DNA of 60,310 nt from contig JAKADZ010000004.1 of NCBI GenBank assembly GCA_021818475.1, forward strand, positions 1 through 60,310, written 5' to 3'. The notes beneath the pieces are model-generated. The model saw only the letters and a list, made by a program, of their open reading frames with translations. It was not told the origin of the DNA and searched no databases. The stretch is from Nanobdellota archaeon (GTDB lineage: Archaea; Nanobdellota; Nanobdellia; Pacearchaeales; GW2011-AR1). Shown here piece by piece: positions 56,176 to 60,310 of the stretch (positions within the stretch are counted from its first letter, which is position 1; the number at the start of each line of letters is the position of its first letter). Both the position numbers and the translations under genes were made by a program.

Positions 56176-56345
56176 GGTTTCTTTTAACAAAAGCTCACTT
56201 CGTTCACTTTAATTCGTCATAATCAAATTAAAGAAACTATAATGGTAGAAAATGGGGTTCTTTGAAAAAAGAACCTACAGTGGTAGAAACAGGGAAAAGA
56301 AAGATTGAAGTTGTGTTCTTTGAACAGCTGGTTTCTTTTAACAAA
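56176..56345. repeat. Interspersed element D, copy 1
   Basis: GGTTTCTTTTAAC and AAAGAAACTATAATGG are inverted ends around GCTCACTTCGTTCACTTTAA. GGTTCTTTGAAAAAAGAACC, a near-perfect hairpin, follows, then a second GGTTTCTTTTAACAAAAGC. Matching ends recur at 57745. With the tandem unit at 56357 it fills most of the 429-base gap 56136-56564, in which I see no gene; ORF 56262..56540 is translated repeat. Confidence 0.6.
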
Positions 56346-56356
56346 AGCTCACTTTC

Positions 56357-56470
56357 CTCGAGCCTTCACTTGTTGCTGTTAAATTTCTTTCCGGCACTCG
56401 TGAAAACTCTCTGCTCGAGCCTTCACTTGTTGCTGTTAAATTTCTTTCCGGCACTCGTGAAAACTCTCGC
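56357..56470 (+). repeat. Tandem pair of 57-base CTCGAG units
   Basis: Two consecutive near-identical units starting CTCGAGCCTTCACTTGTTGC and ending GGCACTCGTGAAAACTCTC. The same unit is embedded in the helicase gene (35392-35581) and near 40703, so it is a mobile or duplicating word in this genome. Confidence 0.75.
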
Positions 56471-56564
56471 GTTCCCTTTAATTCGTCAGAGCCAAATAAG
56501 ACCTGAAACAAAAATATCCTTTTTTTATGAAAATACTTAAAAACATATCTGAATTTTTTTGAAG

Positions 56565-57512
56565 ATGGTGATAGATAATTATATGAGAATAATAGAAAAG
56601 ATTTCTAAAATTTCGGGAATTGATAAAGAGGAAATTGAAAGGAAAATTGAGGCAAAAAGAGCTAAACTCTCCGGGCTTATAAGCAAAGAAGGCGCAGCGC
56701 AGGTTGTTGCTGCAGAACTTGGGATTTCTTTTGATAATGAAAAATTGAAAATTGAGGAACTTCTTCCAGGAATGAGAAAAGTAAATGTGGTAGGAAAAGT
56801 GACAAAAATTTTTCCAACAAGAACATTCAAAACTAAAACAGGGGAAGACGGGAAAGTTGCGAATATGTTCATTGCGGATGAAACTTCAAATATAAAAGTT
56901 GTTTTATGGGACACCAATGCAATTGCCCTTCTTGACACAGGGAAAGTTGCTGAAGGAAGCACTATAGAAATTTTAAACGGGAGCATGAGGGATAATGAGA
57001 TTCATCTCGGGAGTTTTTCAGAGATAAAACCAACAGAACAAATCCTTGGAGAAGTCAAGACAGGAAAGACTTTCAGAGAGAAGCCAATTTCTGAACTTAA
57101 AAATTCTGATAATGCAATTGTACGGGCATTTATTGTTCAGTCCTTTGAACCCAGATTTTTTTATGTCTGCCCTAACTGCAGGAAAAAAGCAAATCAGGAA
57201 GACGGAGGATTTTTCTGTCCTGATCATGGGAAAGTTGCTGCTGAAAAAAGAGCTTTGATGAATATAATAATTGATGACGGAACTGAAACTATAAGAACTG
57301 TCGCTTTCCACGATACTCTTCGTGATCTTGGTTTTGTTAACTTAGAAGATTTTACTGAAATTTCAAAACAAAGAGAAAATATCATGGGAAAAGAAATGAT
57401 TTTTCAGGGGAATGTCAGAAGCAACAAATTATTCAATACTCCCGAATTCATTGTAGAAAAAATTGAAGAGGTTAATCCTGATTTGCTGATTGCACAGCTT
57501 GAAAATAACTGA
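56565..57512 (+). CDS. rpa: RPA-like single-stranded DNA-binding protein
   Basis: A 315-residue archaeal RPA-type protein. Residues about 1-60 are helical. An OB-fold lies at about 70-165 (VNVVGKVTKIFPTRTF, MFIADETSNIKVVLW). A zinc-finger/OB unit at about 180-305 contains YVCPNCRKK and FFCPDHGK. It should coat single-stranded DNA in replication and repair. I start at ATG 56565 rather than the tracked TTG 56559; TACTTAAAAACATATC upstream is promoter-like. The neighbourhood is rich in interspersed repeats on both sides. Confidence 0.9.
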   Translation: MVIDNYMRIIEKISKISGIDKEEIERKIEAKRAKLSGLISKEGAAQVVAAELGISFDNEKLKIEELLPGMRKVNVVGKVTKIFPTRTFKTKTGEDGKVANMFIADETSNIKVVLWDTNAIALLDTGKVAEGSTIEILNGSMRDNEIHLGSFSEIKPTEQILGEVKTGKTFREKPISELKNSDNAIVRAFIVQSFEPRFFYVCPNCRKKANQEDGGFFCPDHGKVAAEKRALMNIIIDDGTETIRTVAFHDTLRDLGFVNLEDFTEISKQRENIMGKEMIFQGNVRSNKLFNTPEFIVEKIEEVNPDLLIAQLENN

Positions 57513-57561
57513 TTTTATTTTAATCTAACTTTAAACTTGCAGAATGATAAATGGGGAAGAG

Positions 57562-57618
57562 AATTTTGTTCCCGCCCTCCCGCCCTCAAACGCCTTCGGC
57601 GTTTGCAAATAGCAAAAA
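57562..57618. repeat. Interspersed element B, copy 3
   Basis: AATTTTGTTCCCGCCCTCCC, then GCCCTCAAACGCCTTCGGCG and TTTGC. It keeps the CGCCTTCGGCG hairpin of copy 1 but has lost the right end, being joined directly to element C. Confidence 0.65.
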
Positions 57619-57743
57619 TTTCTTTCAGAAATTTTTGGATATGAATTGCTCCACCTCGGACTCTGTCACGATGCTTCGCTAAAAATCTGTTATGGAGAAA
57701 AATTTAACGCAAAGTTCAACAGTTCAGAAAAGAGGTGATAAAT
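57611..57743 (+). repeat. Interspersed element C, copy 3
   Basis: AGCAAAAATTTCTTTCAGAA hairpin, then TTGCTCCACCTCGGACTCTG, TGCTTCGCTAAAAATC, TTTAACGCAAAGTTCAAC and the ending CAGAAAAGAGGTGATAAAT. The ending is the best conserved part among the copies. The gap 57513-57916 consists of elements B, C and D and has no gene I can support. Confidence 0.65.
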
Positions 57744-57744
57744 A

Positions 57745-57828
57745 GGTTTCTTTGAGGAAGAAAGTAAATTGGAAAAATTTCCATTCATTCGTCAAGAAAC
57801 AAATGAAAGAAACTATAATGATAGAAAG
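57745..57828. repeat. Interspersed element D, copy 2
   Basis: GGTTTCTTTGAGG at the left and GAAAGAAACTATAATGATAG at the right match the ends of copy 1. The interior keeps TTCATTCGTCAAGAAAC only in part. Confidence 0.55.
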
Positions 57829-57916
57829 GGGAAAGAGAAATGAGAAAGAAAATAATATAATTTTATACTAATCTTTAAAAATTCTTTTTTCCTTTAATCA
57901 TAAAGGGTTAAAGAGG

Positions 57917-60310
57917 ATGAATAACAGAGGGAAAATAATTTCAGTTTCTTTTTTTGGAATTTTAATTTTATTTGGAATTTTATTGATATTTTTTATGCCT
58001 CAAACAAAAAGTTATGACGGTTCAGGGGCAGGACCTTTTAACTGTTCAAGCTGCGACGATTGCAGCGCGGCAATAGGAAATGCAAGCGCAGGCGCGACAA
58101 TTTATCTTAATACTTCTCTTGCAGATATCAATGAAACAACCTGCATAAATTTTGGAAGCAAAAACAATGTAATTTTTGACTGCATGAATTATTCAAATTA
58201 TATTCAAGGGAATGGCAGCGCAGCACTTTCAACTTATTATGGAATTTCTCTTTCATCTATTCAAAATAATACTATTAGAAATTGTAACGTTTCCGGATTT
58301 AATTCAGGAATTTATTTATATTCTTCAAATAACAATTCTTTAAACAATAATATCGTGTCTAATATTTCTCAAGGTATTTATTTATTTTATTCTTCATACA
58401 ATAATCTAACTTCAAACATTGGAACAAGTAATCTAGGTTATGGAATTTATCTTTCTTCCTCTTCAAATAATGCTCTTATTTCTAATAATGGTACGAGCAA
58501 TTCCAATTATGGAATTTTTCTTCAAGCCTCTTCAAATAATACTCTAACTTCAAATATTGGGACAAGCAATTCAGGTTATGGAGAGGTATTATTTTCTTCT
58601 TCAAACAATAATACTTTAATATCAAATACGGCAATAAGTAACAGTAGCACTGCATTTTATTTAGCTCAGTCTTCAAATAATACTTTAATATCAAATACGG
58701 CAATAAGCAATTCTAGCTATGCATTTTCGTTAAGTTATTCAGACCATAACCTTCTAACTTCAAATATTGGAACAGGCAACTATGCATTTTCTTTGTATTT
58801 TTCAAATAATAATACTCTAACTTCAAATATTGGAACAAGCAACTCCAGTTCTGCATTTCTTGTACAATCATCTTCAAATAATACTCTAACTTCAAATATT
58901 GGAACAACTAATTCGGGGAATGCATTTTACGTACAAGCTCTTTGTAACCATAATCTCTTAATTTTAAATAATGGAACAAGCAACTCAGGGAGTGCATTTG
59001 CTTTAACTGACTCTTCTGTTTCCATTTCAAATATTGGAACAAGCAACGGCAATGCATTTATTATATTAGGTTCAAATAATACTCTAACTTCAAATATTGG
59101 AACAAGCAACTCCAGTTACGCATTTTATTTACTTTCTGGCTCAAATAATACTCTAACTTCAAATATTGGAACAAGCAACTCCAGTTACGCATTTTATTTA
59201 CTTTCTTCTTCAAATAATATTCTAACTTCTAATATCGGAATAAGCAATTCAAGCACTGGATTTTTTTTAAGTTCTTCTTCAAATAATACATTAACTTCAA
59301 ACAATGGAACAAGTAATTCCTATATTGGATTTTTTTTAAGTTCTTCTTCAAATAATACTTTAATTTCAAATACTGGAGCAAGTAATTCAAGTTATGGAAT
59401 TTATCTTACTGCAAGCTCCAATAACACTTTAAACTCCAATATCGGAATAAGCAACTCAAGTGCAGGATTTTATCTGTCTTATTCATCAAATAATACCCTA
59501 AATAATTCTATTTCTAACAATGGAAAATACGGATTATATATTTCTAATTCAAATGGAACAATTGTTTCTAATTTAACTGCAAAAAATAATTCTTTATATG
59601 GGATATTTTTAGAAAGAGCTTCATATAACAATATTATCAAAAATTCTTTCATCCAATTAAACAATGGTTCTGCATTTGTACTAAACAGCACAGGAATTGC
59701 TCCTTCAAACAATTATATTTACAATAATTATTTTAACAATTCAGCTCAATATTCAAATATCTCAACGCCTGCAGTTAATTTCTTTAATACAACTAAAACT
59801 CTTTTGAGTCCAGGAACAAATATTGTCGGGGGAAATTATTTAGGAGGAAATTATTGGGCAGCGCCGAATGGAACAGGATTTTCACAGACCTGCATTGATG
59901 AGGGGGATGGAATTTGCAATACTGCTTATAGTTTTGATGGTATTAATTTTGATTATCTTCCTTTAGTTTGTCATGAAAACTGGAGCTGCGGCGATTGGGG
60001 GGCTTGCAGCTGCACTACTCAAACTCAAACCAGAACCTGTATTGATGCTCACTTATGCCAGACCTATGTTTTTAGACCCTCAGAAACTCAGTCATGCATT
60101 CCAATAAATTGTCAAACCGGAGGACATGTAGCTCCGCAACAAGCTCCGAGCGGCGGGGGAGGAGGAAGTTTTACAATTTCCAAACCGATAGTAAATGCAA
60201 CTTCGCTTGCTCCGATTCAGATTACTATCAACAGCACAAAAATGGATTTGACAGGAATAACTTTAAGCCTGAAAAAATCTGTTGAAAATGCATCAATGAA
60301 TATCACAAAA
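57917..60310 (+). CDS. Giant surface protein, beta-helix plus TSP1-like and PGF-pre-PGF-like domains (3' truncated by window)
   Basis: An open frame of 798 codons running off the window, missing from the track because no stop is reached. A signal peptide/anchor occupies about residues 1-30. A right-handed beta-helix of NosD/pectate-lyase style has about 22-24-residue turns with the core SNNTLTSNIGTSN (about 100-600). A region with GGNYLGGNYW follows, then a TSP1-like module (CHENWSCGDWGACSC), a Gly linker and the start of the same PGF-pre-PGF-like domain as in the gene at 51811. ATG 57917 follows AAAGAGG. Very Asn/Ser-rich, probably glycosylated. Confidence 0.85.
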   Translation, partial: MNNRGKIISVSFFGILILFGILLIFFMPQTKSYDGSGAGPFNCSSCDDCSAAIGNASAGATIYLNTSLADINETTCINFGSKNNVIFDCMNYSNYIQGNGSAALSTYYGISLSSIQNNTIRNCNVSGFNSGIYLYSSNNNSLNNNIVSNISQGIYLFYSSYNNLTSNIGTSNLGYGIYLSSSSNNALISNNGTSNSNYGIFLQASSNNTLTSNIGTSNSGYGEVLFSSSNNNTLISNTAISNSSTAFYLAQSSNNTLISNTAISNSSYAFSLSYSDHNLLTSNIGTGNYAFSLYFSNNNTLTSNIGTSNSSSAFLVQSSSNNTLTSNIGTTNSGNAFYVQALCNHNLLILNNGTSNSGSAFALTDSSVSISNIGTSNGNAFIILGSNNTLTSNIGTSNSSYAFYLLSGSNNTLTSNIGTSNSSYAFYLLSSSNNILTSNIGISNSSTGFFLSSSSNNTLTSNNGTSNSYIGFFLSSSSNNTLISNTGASNSSYGIYLTASSNNTLNSNIGISNSSAGFYLSYSSNNTLNNSISNNGKYGLYISNSNGTIVSNLTAKNNSLYGIFLERASYNNIIKNSFIQLNNGSAFVLNSTGIAPSNNYIYNNYFNNSAQYSNISTPAVNFFNTTKTLLSPGTNIVGGNYLGGNYWAAPNGTGFSQTCIDEGDGICNTAYSFDGINFDYLPLVCHENWSCGDWGACSCTTQTQTRTCIDAHLCQTYVFRPSETQSCIPINCQTGGHVAPQQAPSGGGGGSFTISKPIVNATSLAPIQITINSTKMDLTGITLSLKKSVENASMNITK

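Noticed and set aside
56262-56540. 92-residue plus-strand ORF
   Set aside because: It consists of translated D and CTCGAG tandem repeats (LLLLNFFPALVKTL twice) with no homologue-like content.
58300-59500. CRISPR-like direct repeats
   Set aside because: Repeats are coding beta-helix turns in one open frame, with no unique spacers of constant size and no cas genes.
1-60310. tRNA, rRNA or other structural RNA genes
   Set aside because: I looked for T-loop words such as GGTTCRAATCC and for rRNA-like stretches and found none convincing; a covariance search would be needed to exclude small RNAs.

Overview
The window is about 60 kb of AT-rich archaeal chromosome. Archaeal origin is shown directly by L18e-L13-S9, Orc1/Cdc6, both subunits of DNA polymerase D (DP1, DP2), a Hef/XPF-type helicase and nuclease, EF-1beta, an RPA-like OB-fold protein, an archaeal TyrRS and an archaeal type IV pilus locus. 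Very small intergenic gaps, many short membrane proteins and compact or split versions of familiar proteins fit a DPANN archaeon (Woesearchaeota/Pacearchaeota-like). That placement is inference, not a phylogeny. No rRNA, tRNA or CRISPR array was recognised.

Layout. (1) 0.2-3.4 kb: ribosomal proteins followed by unknown and membrane proteins. (2) 3.4-9.1 kb: an accessory island with a serine recombinase, a second protein carrying only the recombinase DNA-binding half, an alkyl-DNA transferase, small unknown genes and several winged-helix proteins. It is saturated with two palindromic repeat families, AAACAGSTGTTT and ACTAAGGTTAACTTAGT. (3) 9.4-16.9 kb: a probable replication origin (AT-rich, ORB-like elements) followed by orc1/cdc6, DP1, a nucleotidase-like HAD protein and DP2. 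(4) 17-19.6 kb: G6PDH-like protein, regulator, thioredoxin reductase, thioredoxin. (5) 19.7-27 kb: a four-gene PrkA / YeaH-YhbH / SpoVR / second PrkA operon. (6) 27-38 kb: housekeeping and repair genes, including an ArmA-like rRNA methyltransferase, M16 peptidase, arginase-family enzyme, ThpR, split Hef and an M50-like protein lacking HExxH. (7) 37.8-54.9 kb: a pilus locus with FlaC/D-like proteins, secretion ATPase, platform protein, at least seven prepilin-like proteins, prepilin peptidase and a large surface protein. One prepilin is fused to a lytic-transglycosylase-like domain. (8) 54.9-60.3 kb: degenerate HIT protein, acyl carrier protein, EF-1beta, RPA and a truncated giant beta-helix surface protein.

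The most unusual features are these. First, a set of short palindromic interspersed elements lies both between genes and in frame inside genes: the cleavable leaders of two prepilins and the end of the Hef helicase. This resembles Rickettsia palindromic elements. Second, the pilin-lytic transglycosylase fusion occurs in an organism not expected to make peptidoglycan. Third, the recombinase island has its own palindrome code, with the same palindrome also forming a protein linker. All boundaries were read by eye; homology calls rest on recognised motifs, not on database searches.
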